Source of the DNA: Cafeteria roenbergensis
Taxonomy: Eukaryota; Sar; Bigyra; Bicosoecida; Cafeteriaceae
Assembly: GCA_008330645.1 (NCBI GenBank)
Contig: VLTN01000050.1
Location: 1 to 64,000 of the forward strand
DNA length: 64,000 nt
Direction: 5' to 3'
Of the stretch, positions 37,274 to 47,200 are shown one piece after another. The notes beneath the pieces were generated by a model that saw only the letters and a list, made by a program, of their open reading frames with translations, was not told the origin of the DNA and did no database searches. A program made the position numbers and the translations under genes. The first letter of the stretch is position 1; the number at the start of each line of letters is the position of its first letter.

Positions 37274-40200
37274 ATGAACCTGGTTCCCGCCGACGACTGG
37301 CTGGATGCGGACACTGGCGTGCAAAGCGACCAGGAAGCTCCCGCGCCGGACCAGGCCGCGCCCGCAGCCTCGGGTGTGGCGATCGTGGACGACGACAGCA
37401 GCGAGGACGAAGACGCGACTCTGATTGCGGCCTCCAGAAAGAACAAGAGCAAGGAAGCGGCCGCACCTTCCGCCCGGAGTTCGTCCGCCTCGGACCGCGT
37501 GGCGGCGCCGACGACAACCTGGCGGCCGATACGCATTGCCCTGGGGGTGATGGCGGTCGCTGCTACGATTGGGGTGGGGCTGTGGCTGTCGGCTGAGCCC
37601 GCGCCGCTGCCAACCAATCCAACCAAGCCCCAGGACGCGGACCTCCCTCCGACGCGGCCCGCTGCGCCCGCTGCGAACTCTGAATGGGTCTCGGTCTGCC
37701 AGTGCGCCATGCAGGCAGGCCCTGACGCGCCGCCCGGGAAGCCGGGGCCCGAGAAGCTGCTGGCAGTGGACCAGGTCCTGTGGCCGCTGCCCGCCCTGGC
37801 GGCCAGCGTGGGCGGCGCGCTGCCGCTGCGAGGGGCCGCAAGCGCCGTGGAGTGGCACCTGCGCGCGCCCATTGCCAGCGAGGGGGCCATGCTGGAGCGC
37901 GCCGCAGCGAGGGCCTGCGTGGAAGCCGGAGGCGCCTTCGCAGGCTGCGCGGACCGCCCTGCGGCGGACACCGCGCCCAAGCCCGGCCTCGCGGTGGTGG
38001 AGGTCACCGCAGAGCCGCTCAACGCAACGGCGGAGACGGGTCAAGCGGCCGCCGCGTCGTGCGTGGACTCCACGATCCTCAGCGCCTTTGAGGCCCTCGC
38101 GGGTGTGGAGTCCGCCGACGACGCCGAGGGCATGGCGGCGCGGCTGCGGTCAGTGTGGAACCTGACTGCGCGCCCCCCCGCAGGCGCCCCTCCCATCCCC
38201 AGCCCCCCGCTTCGGCTGGGCGTGGGCCCGGAGGTCGCGGCCCTGCTGGCCCTCGCCGACCCTGCGTGGGAGGCCTGGCTGGGCGCGCGGCCCGCCGAGC
38301 AAGCTGTGCCGCCCGTCCGCGTGCCCGCGCTGGGGGAGCGTGAGGACTTCGTCATGGCGGCCGCCGGCTGCAGGGCCGCCGGGGAGGAGCGTCACGGCTT
38401 CAGCGCCGGCCTGCTGCGCTGGGCGAGCGGGACGGGGCCGCTGTCGCTGCGGCCCGGGAACGGGACCGACGCTGCCGCGGCTGCGCCGACCGGCGCCGGC
38501 GAGGCGGGGTGCGCAAGGGTGGGGGTGCGCGGGGCCACCGTGTGGGGCGCCCTGCGCGGCGTGGAGGCTGCAGCCCAGCTGCTGCGGCAGGCAGCGCTGC
38601 CCGGGTCCGGGGGTGTGCACGCCGCAGCAGTGGTCGGGTTCCCGTGGCGGTGGTGGCGCGGCCTGCTGGTTGACACGGCCCGCCACTTCATGCCGCTGCC
38701 GCTGCTCGCGCGGCACCTGGCGGCCATGGGCGGGTCGGGGCTCAACGTGATGCACTGGCACGTCATCGATGGGCAGAGCTTCCCGCTGGCCGTGGGCCCC
38801 GTGACCAAATGGCTTGCGGAGGGAGGGGCGTGGACGGCGGCTGCCAACCCTGCGCGGCGCGGAGAGCAGCGGTCCGGCCCCAGCGCGTCGCGTCCTGGCG
38901 CGCCGACGGCGCCGGGCGGCAACCAGAGCGTGTTCGGGGAAGCCGAGCAGCCGGCCCCGTGGACGCTCGGCCCGGCGGAGGTGCGCGCAGTCCTTGCCAT
39001 GGCGGCGGACGCCGGGGTGCGCGTCGTTCCGGAGCTGGACATCCCTGCGCACTGCGCCTCCTGGGCGGGCTCCGTGCCGGAAGCAGTGCAGATGTGCCCC
39101 GAGCTGCTGGCCAGGAAGCAGTCGCAGGAGCGGCAGACGCCCCTCAAGACGCTCGACACGCCGGCGCTGGACCCGGCGGCCGGCGGCGGGCCCGGCCACA
39201 CGGAGGCCCTGGCCGCCTGGGTGCTGGAGGAGGCCGCGTCCGTCTTCCCCGACGCGTTCATGCACCTGGGCGGCGACGAGATGAACGGCCTGTGCTGGCA
39301 GGAGGGCGGGCCTTCGGCTGCGCTGCTCAAGCGCTGGGGCATGACGCCGGCCCACCTGCAGGTCAACTTCACAATCGGGCTCATGCGGAGGGCGGGCATG
39401 GGGAGGGGCGTCGGCGGGCCGGGGGCTGCCTGGGACGCGGCCCCTCCCGCCGTGGCGCCCGGAGCGGCGCCGTTCTGGCCTCCCCCCGCGATCCCGGCGG
39501 GCGGCCTGCCCGCCTTGGCAGGCAAGGTCGGCGCCGTGTGGCAGGAGGCGCTGCTGAACTCGCAGTCGGCCGGTCTGATGCTGCCCCCCTCGGTTGGAAT
39601 GGTGCACCCGTGGATCTGGTGGGACGGCTCGGACTCGGCATCGGCGCGGCTGGCCGCCTCCCAGCAGCGCGGCGTCGTGTGGTCTGCCGGCTGGTACCTC
39701 GACGTCGTCGGCAGCTGGACGGAGATGTACCAGAAGGGGCCGGTGTCGCGCGCCAAGGCCGCCGCCTCGGAGCACGACGGCCGGCTGGTGTGGGGCGGGG
39801 AGGCGTCCATGTGGGCCGAGCAGGTGGACAGGGCCAACGCGCAGTGCCGCGTGTGGCCGCGCGCGGCGGCCATCGGGGAGCGGCTGTGGACGCCGCCCGG
39901 AGCGGTGGTTCTCCGGGCGCTGCCGCCATCGGCCGACGAGCAGGGGGGGGCGATGGTCGTGCGGGCCACAACGTGGAAGTTCGACGTGAACGAGGCGGGC
40001 CCGCGGCTGGCACGCCACGGCGCACGGCTGCGGGGCTCCGGCCGCGTGGAGTCGGCGCGCAACGGCTACCCAGAGGATGACGAGGAGGGCAGTCCCACCG
40101 CGGGCGGGCAGCAGGGCGCGGGGCCCGGCTCCGAGGCCGTGGTCCTCACCCCGGATCCGAGCACCGGCCGCTGCTCGGCGATGGAGCAGCTGGTGCAGCG

Positions 40201-41554
40201 GGCGCCGCGCTGGCCCAGCGGCCGCCCGTGGGCCGGCGCGGGCGCCGCTGTGCCTCGCCGCCTTCGCATCCTCAGCTGGAACGTGGACGAGGGGGGCAAG
40301 CTTGGCCCCGAGCTGGTGCCCGCGTTCATCAGGCAGCAGGCGCCCGACATTGCCATCATCATCGAGGCCGTGGGGTGGAGGCGGCGGCGGCGGCGGCTGC
40401 TGCGGCAGGGGCAGGGGCTTCACGCCGAAGCACCCGCGGACGCGAACGCTGACGCCGACGCCGGCGAAGCGCTCCCCGTGGGGCTGTTCTCGACCGGCAG
40501 CCCGCCCCCGCGCCGCCAGCTGGGGCCGGGGTCCAACCCCGTCCTGCTCAGCGGCTTCGCCAACGCCGCGACGCTGCGGACGAAGGAGATCTACCGCATC
40601 GCCGTGATGTCGGCGGGCCACGTTCGCACGCTGTGGTCGGATCCTGGGAGGGACTTTGAGCGCGGCGTGCTCGCGGTGGAGACGCTGGGAGCGGTGGTGG
40701 TTGCGGCGCACCTCAACGCCCACTCGGCGCCCGACCGGGCCAAGGAGTCAGACGCCATTGCGCGCCTGCTGCCGGCCCTTCGGCAGGCGGCAGTGCGGCG
40801 CGCCGGGCCGGGGGAGCGCCGCCGCAAGTGGGGGTGCCAGGGGGACACCGAGGCGGCGCTGAACGCTTGCGCGGCCCGCGTGCCGGTGTTCGTGTCGGGG
40901 GACATGAACACGCTCACCCCGCTGGACGCCGACTGCCATGTGAAGGAAGGCCTCTTGGACTTCCTCCGCGACGGAAAGCTGCCCCAGAACCGGACGGTGA
41001 AGGTGCCTCCCAGGCTCAGGGCAAAGTACTTGGACGGCAGCGGCGAAGCGCTCGATTACGAGCCCATCAGGGTGCTCATGGGCCGCCCTTCCGGCCCGCC
41101 GCCTCCCATGAGCGAAGTCGGCTCGGCAGCGGCGCAAGACCCGTCCTGGTGGTCCGGAGCCGTTTGGCCCGAGGGCCCGAGCGACGAGGGGGGCATTGCC
41201 GCTTGCGACGCCGCTCGCCTTGCCGCGGGCTCCTCTCCGGCAAAGGGGCCGCTCGTGGACCTGCAGGCAGCGGCGTGGCTCACGGGCGCAGAGCCGCCGC
41301 TGTCGCCGCCGCCTCTCAACGCCAGCGGCGCCCCTTCCACGTGGTCGCCGCCATGCTCCGGGTCCCAGCCCACGGCGGAGTCGATGCTTGCAAACGTGGA
41401 CGCGAGCGATGTGCCTCCCTTCCGCCTTGACTTCATCCTGGCTGGCCCGCCTGCAGTGTGCGGCGCGTCGGCGCCGTCGTGCAGCATCCTGCAAGGCCCC
41501 GTGTCGCGCGTCCTGTCTGACCACTTCCCGATCATGTGCGCCCTCTCGCTGTGA
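37274..41554 (+). CDS. Type II membrane GH20 hexosaminidase fused to endonuclease/exonuclease/phosphatase domain
   Basis: One uninterrupted frame of 1426 aa. Residues 1-80 are acidic and cytosolic-looking (DDDSSEDEDATL). A single hydrophobic segment (IRIALGVMAVAATIGVGLWL, about 80-100) suggests a type II anchor. A beta-hexosaminidase (GH20) follows: GLLVDTARHFMP, NVMHWHVIDGQSFPL, VVPELDIPAHCASW, and HLGGDEMNGLCW with the catalytic Asp668-Glu669 pair; SAGWYLD and WGGEASMWAEQV line the site. From about residue 995 a second enzyme fold begins: RILSWNVDEGG, IAIIIEAV, AAHLNAHSA, VSGDMNTLTP, and LSDHFPIMC at the end. These are the metal and catalytic motifs of the EEP superfamily. GH20 removes terminal GlcNAc/GalNAc; the EEP substrate is unknown. 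I see no stop or splice sites that would separate the halves. Confidence 0.88.
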   Translation: MNLVPADDWLDADTGVQSDQEAPAPDQAAPAASGVAIVDDDSSEDEDATLIAASRKNKSKEAAAPSARSSSASDRVAAPTTTWRPIRIALGVMAVAATIGVGLWLSAEPAPLPTNPTKPQDADLPPTRPAAPAANSEWVSVCQCAMQAGPDAPPGKPGPEKLLAVDQVLWPLPALAASVGGALPLRGAASAVEWHLRAPIASEGAMLERAAARACVEAGGAFAGCADRPAADTAPKPGLAVVEVTAEPLNATAETGQAAAASCVDSTILSAFEALAGVESADDAEGMAARLRSVWNLTARPPAGAPPIPSPPLRLGVGPEVAALLALADPAWEAWLGARPAEQAVPPVRVPALGEREDFVMAAAGCRAAGEERHGFSAGLLRWASGTGPLSLRPGNGTDAAAAAPTGAGEAGCARVGVRGATVWGALRGVEAAAQLLRQAALPGSGGVHAAAVVGFPWRWWRGLLVDTARHFMPLPLLARHLAAMGGSGLNVMHWHVIDGQSFPLAVGPVTKWLAEGGAWTAAANPARRGEQRSGPSASRPGAPTAPGGNQSVFGEAEQPAPWTLGPAEVRAVLAMAADAGVRVVPELDIPAHCASWAGSVPEAVQMCPELLARKQSQERQTPLKTLDTPALDPAAGGGPGHTEALAAWVLEEAASVFPDAFMHLGGDEMNGLCWQEGGPSAALLKRWGMTPAHLQVNFTIGLMRRAGMGRGVGGPGAAWDAAPPAVAPGAAPFWPPPAIPAGGLPALAGKVGAVWQEALLNSQSAGLMLPPSVGMVHPWIWWDGSDSASARLAASQQRGVVWSAGWYLDVVGSWTEMYQKGPVSRAKAAASEHDGRLVWGGEASMWAEQVDRANAQCRVWPRAAAIGERLWTPPGAVVLRALPPSADEQGGAMVVRATTWKFDVNEAGPRLARHGARLRGSGRVESARNGYPEDDEEGSPTAGGQQGAGPGSEAVVLTPDPSTGRCSAMEQLVQRAPRWPSGRPWAGAGAAVPRRLRILSWNVDEGGKLGPELVPAFIRQQAPDIAIIIEAVGWRRRRRRLLRQGQGLHAEAPADANADADAGEALPVGLFSTGSPPPRRQLGPGSNPVLLSGFANAATLRTKEIYRIAVMSAGHVRTLWSDPGRDFERGVLAVETLGAVVVAAHLNAHSAPDRAKESDAIARLLPALRQAAVRRAGPGERRRKWGCQGDTEAALNACAARVPVFVSGDMNTLTPLDADCHVKEGLLDFLRDGKLPQNRTVKVPPRLRAKYLDGSGEALDYEPIRVLMGRPSGPPPPMSEVGSAAAQDPSWWSGAVWPEGPSDEGGIAACDAARLAAGSSPAKGPLVDLQAAAWLTGAEPPLSPPPLNASGAPSTWSPPCSGSQPTAESMLANVDASDVPPFRLDFILAGPPAVCGASAPSCSILQGPVSRVLSDHFPIMCALSL

Positions 41555-41927
41555 GCTTCCGAGTGCCAGCGGCCCCGGCTTGCGCTGGCCCCGTGCTCGC
41601 TTGCTTCTCGTTGAATCTATGGCATCGTTTGAATGATACTACTACACTAAGCGGCAGCGAGTGATTGGCTGTGCAAGCTGCTGGTGCGGCGCCCCATGCT
41701 GCCACGTTGTCCAACCGAAACGGCACACATGGTTGACACCCGGGCGGAACGATGGCAGGCGGAAAGGGAGGGGGAGGAGTGGGCCGCGGGCGGCCGCAGC
41801 TCGTGCAAGCGGCGGCACCAGCTGTTTCCACGCAACCCCCCGAAGGGACCATTTGCGCACGGCTGGCGACGCCGGGCTGGCGGCCGTTGTTGCCCGGTCG
41901 TTTCGTCCTCTGGCAAGCCGGTCTCGA
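41555..41927. other. Convergent spacer
   Basis: Between the stop codons of the GH20 fusion gene and of PDI. It includes a less GC-rich patch (about 41610-41655). CTTGC/GCAAG words recur. No gene is seen. Confidence 0.5.
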
Positions 41928-43833
41928 TCAGAGCTCGTCCTTGGAGTCTGCCTTGGCGGACTCGCTGACAGCGTTGGTCTTGATGAACTTGGTCAGGCCG
42001 TCGAGGTCGCGGGCGCCGCTGAACTCCATGGGCACCTTCTTCTCGCCCTTGGCGGCGGCGGGGAAGAAGTAGAGAGTGGGGAAGCCGCGCACGGTGACGC
42101 CCTCCTCGTCGATCTCGTTGGCAGTGGCGTCCATCTTGGCGATGACGACCTTGTCGTTCGAGGCGAAGTTGGTGGCGAGCTCCTCGTAGATCGGGGCGAG
42201 GCTCTTGCAGTGGCCGCACCACGGAGCGTAGAACTCCACGAGCACGTCCTTGCCCTCCTCGTACACGATGTCGCGGAAGGACTTGCCCTTGACCACCACG
42301 ACGGGGCCCTCAAGGTCGCTGGCATCGGGCTCCTCGGACTTGAGCGTGGGCTTGACGTCGCCCTTGAGCACGCTGCCGGTGAACTCGCCGAGGGCGGGGC
42401 CGGCGAGGCTGCCGCTGAAGGGGAACTTCTGCATGGCGGCGCCCTCGGGCATGGTGACGACAACGGCGGTGGGGAGGTCGGCCTCGGTGACGTCGAAGTA
42501 CGAGAGGATGCGCTCCTCCGAGGGGGGCACCCAGATGAAGAGGGCCTTGCCGCGGAACTCCTTGGCGGACTCGGCCCAGTTGGCCTTGAGGGCCTCGAAG
42601 TCCTCCATCTCGCCGTCAGCCATGATGAGCACGTGCACCTTGATGGGGCCGCCGAAGATGGCCGGGGCAACCTCGCTGGTGAAGGTGGTCACGAGGGGCA
42701 GGCGGTGAGTGCCCACGAAGTCGGAGATGTCCGAGGCGGAGGTGAGGTCGCCCTCGAAGTCCGCCTGGCCCTCGTCGAAGTCCTTGAACAGCACAACGGT
42801 GTCGTCGGTGCCAGTCACGCCCAGGGCGGTGCGGACATCGGCATCGGTCACCACGGCGAAGGACACGTCGTCGGACGCGGCAGCGGCGCTGGCGAAGGCC
42901 TCGAAGTTGGTGCCCTCCGCGGCAGCGAAGAAGCCGAACACAGTCACGGAGCTGGACCCCTTGAACTCGGTGGCCTCAGCGGCGTCGGCCACGTGCTTGA
43001 AGGCCGGGCCGGACTTGCGCTTGACCCAGTCGACGATCTCAGAGGCAGTGCGGCCGCCGCCGTACTCCTGGGGCTGGCCGCCGCGGAAGAACTTCATGGT
43101 GGGGAATCCCTGCACGCCAAACTTGGTCGCCAGCTCGTTGCTGATGGTGGCGTCCACCTTGGCGATGCGCAGAGGCGGGTCGTTGGACAGCAGCTCGGAC
43201 GCCGCCTTGGCGTACTCGGGCGCCAGGCGCTTGCAGTGGCCGCACCACTGCGGAGCGGGGCACACAGCCAACGGCGGGAACGCGCGGGCGGGAACACGTG
43301 GCAGGCGCGGGGGGCTCGGGCAGCCGCTTGCGTTGGCAGCCGCGTTGCTGCCCGCCTCCGGGCGCGCGCGGCGGATGCGGCGACGGCGGCGGCGGCGGCG
43401 GCGGTGGCGGGCCTAGCGGGGCACGCTTTCGCCCAGCACGTGTAGCAAGGAAAGCACGCGGGCTGGGGGCGGGCGCCAGCCGCGGGCAAGGGCGCGCGTC
43501 CCCGACACGTTGCGCGACGAGGCGGGCAAATCCTTTTCGAGGCGGAACGCTGGGCAGCACCTCACCGGCGCGTAAAACTCCACAAGCAGCGGGTCGTACT
43601 GGTCGAGCGCCTCCTGGAAGTTGTCGCTGGTCAGCACAAGAACGTCATCCTCCTCCTCGATCTGTGGGGCGGCGGGAGCGGGCGCGAGGGGGCGCGGGGC
43701 GCGCGGTTCAAAGTCAGCAAGGCCGGATCGGAACTCTGCTTCAGCGCCCTTGCCGCCGCGCGCGAGCGCTCACCTCCGCGCGGGCCAGGACCGCGATGGC
43801 CGCAAAGGCAAGCACCGCAAGAGTTGCGCGCAT
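41928..43833 (-). CDS. PDI: Protein disulfide isomerase
   Basis: Three exons: 43833-43774, 43661-43566, 43247-41928 (all phase 0), 491 aa. Exon 1 is exactly the signal peptide (RATLAVLAFAAIAVLARAE). Exon 2 starts the first thioredoxin domain and ends at VEFYAP; exon 3 continues with WCGHCK, so the intron splits the active-site motif. The domain order a-b-b'-a' is complete. The first WCGHCK is near residue 53, the second FYAPWCGHCK at about 380, the cis-Pro motifs are GFPTMKF and GFPTLYF, and the protein ends in KDEL for ER retrieval. The length is usual for PDI. It catalyses disulfide formation and shuffling in the ER lumen. It is divergent with the remodeller gene. Confidence 0.96.
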
Positions 43834-44294
43834 CTCTGGCGGTTCTCCCTCTCGCAAGGGTGAAGGTGCGCGGCGGCAGCCGCCCGGCCGTCCAACAGGC
43901 GCTGCTGCTGCGGCGGCGCCTCTGCCGGCAGTCGTCGCTCACCGAGGAGGACACCCCCACATTGCTGAGCCCACGCGGCGCCGGCCCAGGCTGCAAACAG
44001 GCGGACCCCTCGCCCCAGCCGCCCCGCGCTCCCCGGAGCCCATCTGGCGCTTCTCGGTTCCCGTGAGCGAACGTGGAGATCCCGCATGTGGTCGGGTCAC
44101 CCGAGAGGGGGCCAACTGCCGGCCTCGGTGACCTGCTCGCCGCCCGCACGGCAATGGTCTCTGCTGCGCTCGCGAGATGCCTGGGCTCGGGACCGCGGGG
44201 ACATCGGCCGCGATACGCCCCGCCCTCCCCCCCGCGCCCCTCCCTCGGCCCGCAGTCGAGCTCCCAGGCCCCCTAGGACGCCCCCGAAAGCAGC
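43834..44294. other. Divergent promoter region between PDI and remodeller
   Basis: 461 bases between two ATGs on opposite strands. No TATA-like element and no gene are recognisable. Shared regulation of the pair is possible but not shown. Confidence 0.5.
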
Positions 44295-47200
44295 ATGGAC
44301 GCGCGCCAGGTGAGAGGCTGCTTTCCTCGCCGCCGGTCGTGTGACTGACACACTCGCGCAGGCCGAGGCCGTGGTCCCGCGGCCAGGGTTGGGCCAGGGA
44401 TGCGCACCGGCGCGTGCGCGGCGGCGGGCAGTGGCCCCGTGGCGTGGCGCAGCGGGCCGCGCGTCTGCCGACGGAGGGGAGATTGACGCGACAGATTCAA
44501 AGTTGTGACGCAGTCGCCTCGCGCCGAGGGGCCAGGCCAGGGCTGGCCCTGCCCCTCTTGGCACCGCGCTGCTTGCCCGCATTCGGACCGTGCTGCGCTT
44601 GGCGGGGAAGGGGCGCGGGAGGGCTCAGGCCGCGGAGGGGCGGGTGCGCAGCCACTCTCGCCCCTCTCAAGCCGCGCACTTGCGTCCAGCGAGCCAGCGC
44701 CCGCACCCGCCGCACGGCGCCGCTGCAGTGCGAAGCCCTCGCCTGGCGCCACTGCCGTGCTGCCGCTGCTGCTCGCCCCCCTCCATGTGGCTCGCAGTCC
44801 TACGACGCGTCAGGCCTCGGCGACGATGACGACGAGTACGGCGGTGGGCGCCGCCGCCGCGCCGCGGCCAAGAGCTTCAAGGCAGGCTACGACGATGAAA
44901 TCGACTTTGGCGACGGCAGCGGCGACGAGGACGAAGACGAGGACGATGACGACGATGACGACGACGACGACGACGCGGGCCGCAGGCGCCGCAAGCGCCG
45001 CCGCCGCAAGGGAGCCGCCGCCAAGCTTGCCGCGGCTTCGACTGTCGTGACCGACGACGACGACGGGCCAATTGTGGACGAGATCCTGTTCCGCAGGTGG
45101 GTCATCCCGGAGCTGGAGGCGCTGGCCGAGGTGCGCGCGCGCGCCAGCGAGGACCGCCTCTGGCAGGAGGAGGACCGCATGGACGCGCGGCGCCTCATCG
45201 CCCGCCTGGTCAGCAACCAGGAGCAGCTCCGCAGCGACGCGGCCAAGCTGGAGGCGGCTGCGGGTCCCGCCGGGGCCGCCCACGGCGACGCTCACGCCCG
45301 CCACGAAGCTTACCAGGCGGCGCTGGCCGCGCACGAGTCGCAGGCCGCCGTTCTGCAGTCGGCCCGCGCGCAGGCGGAGCAGGCCCTCGCCCAGCTGGAC
45401 GCGCAGCACCGCGACGCCATGCAGCAGTACATGTCCTCCCTCGCCGCCAAGGGCTACCCCGTGGAGCACCAGCAGGTCTACGGCGCCCAGTACCAGCAGC
45501 GCATGCAGCAGACGCGCGCGCAGCTGCTGGGCCAGTGGCAGGCGAGGCTGGAGCAGATCGTGGCGACCGTGCCGCCGCACCCAGGCCCCCCCCAGAGCGA
45601 GCCCCGCGGCTCCCAGCTGCTCTCCCAGGCTCGCGGCTACCTCGAGACCTGCGAGCAGATGCAGGGCCGCATCAACGCCATCCGTGCGGCCGCCGCCGCG
45701 CACGGCCTCGACCTGGACCACCGCTCGCGCGCCCCCGCCGCCGTGTCTGCCGCGGCCTCGGCCGGCGCGGCAGCCGGCCCCGCCGCGGCCGTCGCCGCGG
45801 TCGCGGCCATCACCGACGGGTCGGACTTTGACCCGCTCGCCGGCGTGCCCGAGGAGGAGCGCGCCGAGGGAGGCCGCGTCCCGTCGTACGCAGAGCCGCA
45901 CTGGTCCTACTTGGTCAAGCTCCGCGGCCGCGCGTTCATCCACTCCCGCTGGCTGCCCGAGTCGGAGGTGGAGGAGGACAACCCCCCCTACTCCCGCTCC
46001 AGCCTCAACCGCTGGATCAAGCGCTGCCGGGACGAGGCCGCCGTCCGCGGGCTGGAGCAGTGGGCGGGGGACGTCCAGCCCGCGTGGGACACCAAGGCGT
46101 ACCCGCGCGCCGAGGACGCCGCCGAGGCGCTGTGCTCCTGGTCCCTCGAGGACATCGTGGACCCGGCCAAGTACGAGGTCTCCAAGATCCTGGCGGCGGC
46201 CCCCTGCGACGGCGCGCCCGCTCCCGGCAGCCCCGCGGACGTGATCGAGCGCCACGCATGGACGAGGCAGCTGCTCCGCGTGATCGACCACCTCGAGCGG
46301 TTCCGCATCGCCGGCGTCCGCACCAGCGGACCCTTCATGATGCCCGTGGACCCTGAGCGCGACGGCGCGCCGGGGTACTTTGACATTGTCAAGCGCCCCA
46401 TGGACCTGGGCACCATTCGCGCCCGCCTCGAGTGCGTCCCGCCCCCGGGGAGGACCGCCCCCTCCCCGCCGTACGCAAACCCGGAGCAGGTCGCAGCCGA
46501 CATCGAGCTTGTCTGGAGCAACTGCCGCGCGTTCTCGCCCGACGAGACGCACGACATCCGCATCCTCTGCGACGCGCTCGACGCCGAGTGGCAGCGCTTG
46601 TGGCGCCGCCTGCGCCGCCGGGTCGCGCTGCGCGGCGGCCGCTGGATGTTCCTCTACGACGAGGGCGGCGTCTCCCGCAAGTTCCTCGTCAAGTGGAAGG
46701 GCCGGTCCTACTCCAAGTGCACGTGGGAGCACGAGGAGGACATCGACGACGACGAGGCCGTCGCCCGCTACCTGGAGATCAACCGCGTGCCGGACTCGCG
46801 CAGCCGCCCCATGCCCAGGCAGTACCCCGGCGGCGCGCCTCCCACGCCGGTGTACACGACGTCGCTCGACTACAAGGGCCGCCAGCTGCGCTCCTACCAG
46901 CTCGAGGGCCTCAACTGGCTCATCTACGCCTGGAGAAACTCCCGCAACTGCATCCTGGCCGACGAGATGGGCCTGGGCAAGACGGCGCAGACCGTCGCGT
47001 TCATGCACCACCTCTACCACGGCGAGCACGACCGCGGACCCTACCTCGTCGTGGTCCCGCTCACCACCATCCCCCACTGGCAGCGAGAGTTCGCCGCGTG
47101 GACCGACTTCCGCGTCTGCACGTACCACGACAGCGAGGGCGGCCGCGACACGCGCGAGTTCATCAAGACCTACGAGTGGTTCTACTACACGCGCGACGCC

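Noticed and set aside
41661-43445. Plus-strand open frame of about 590 codons opposite PDI
   Set aside because: PDI on the minus strand is unambiguous (two WCGHCK sites, KDEL). The plus frame is its shadow.
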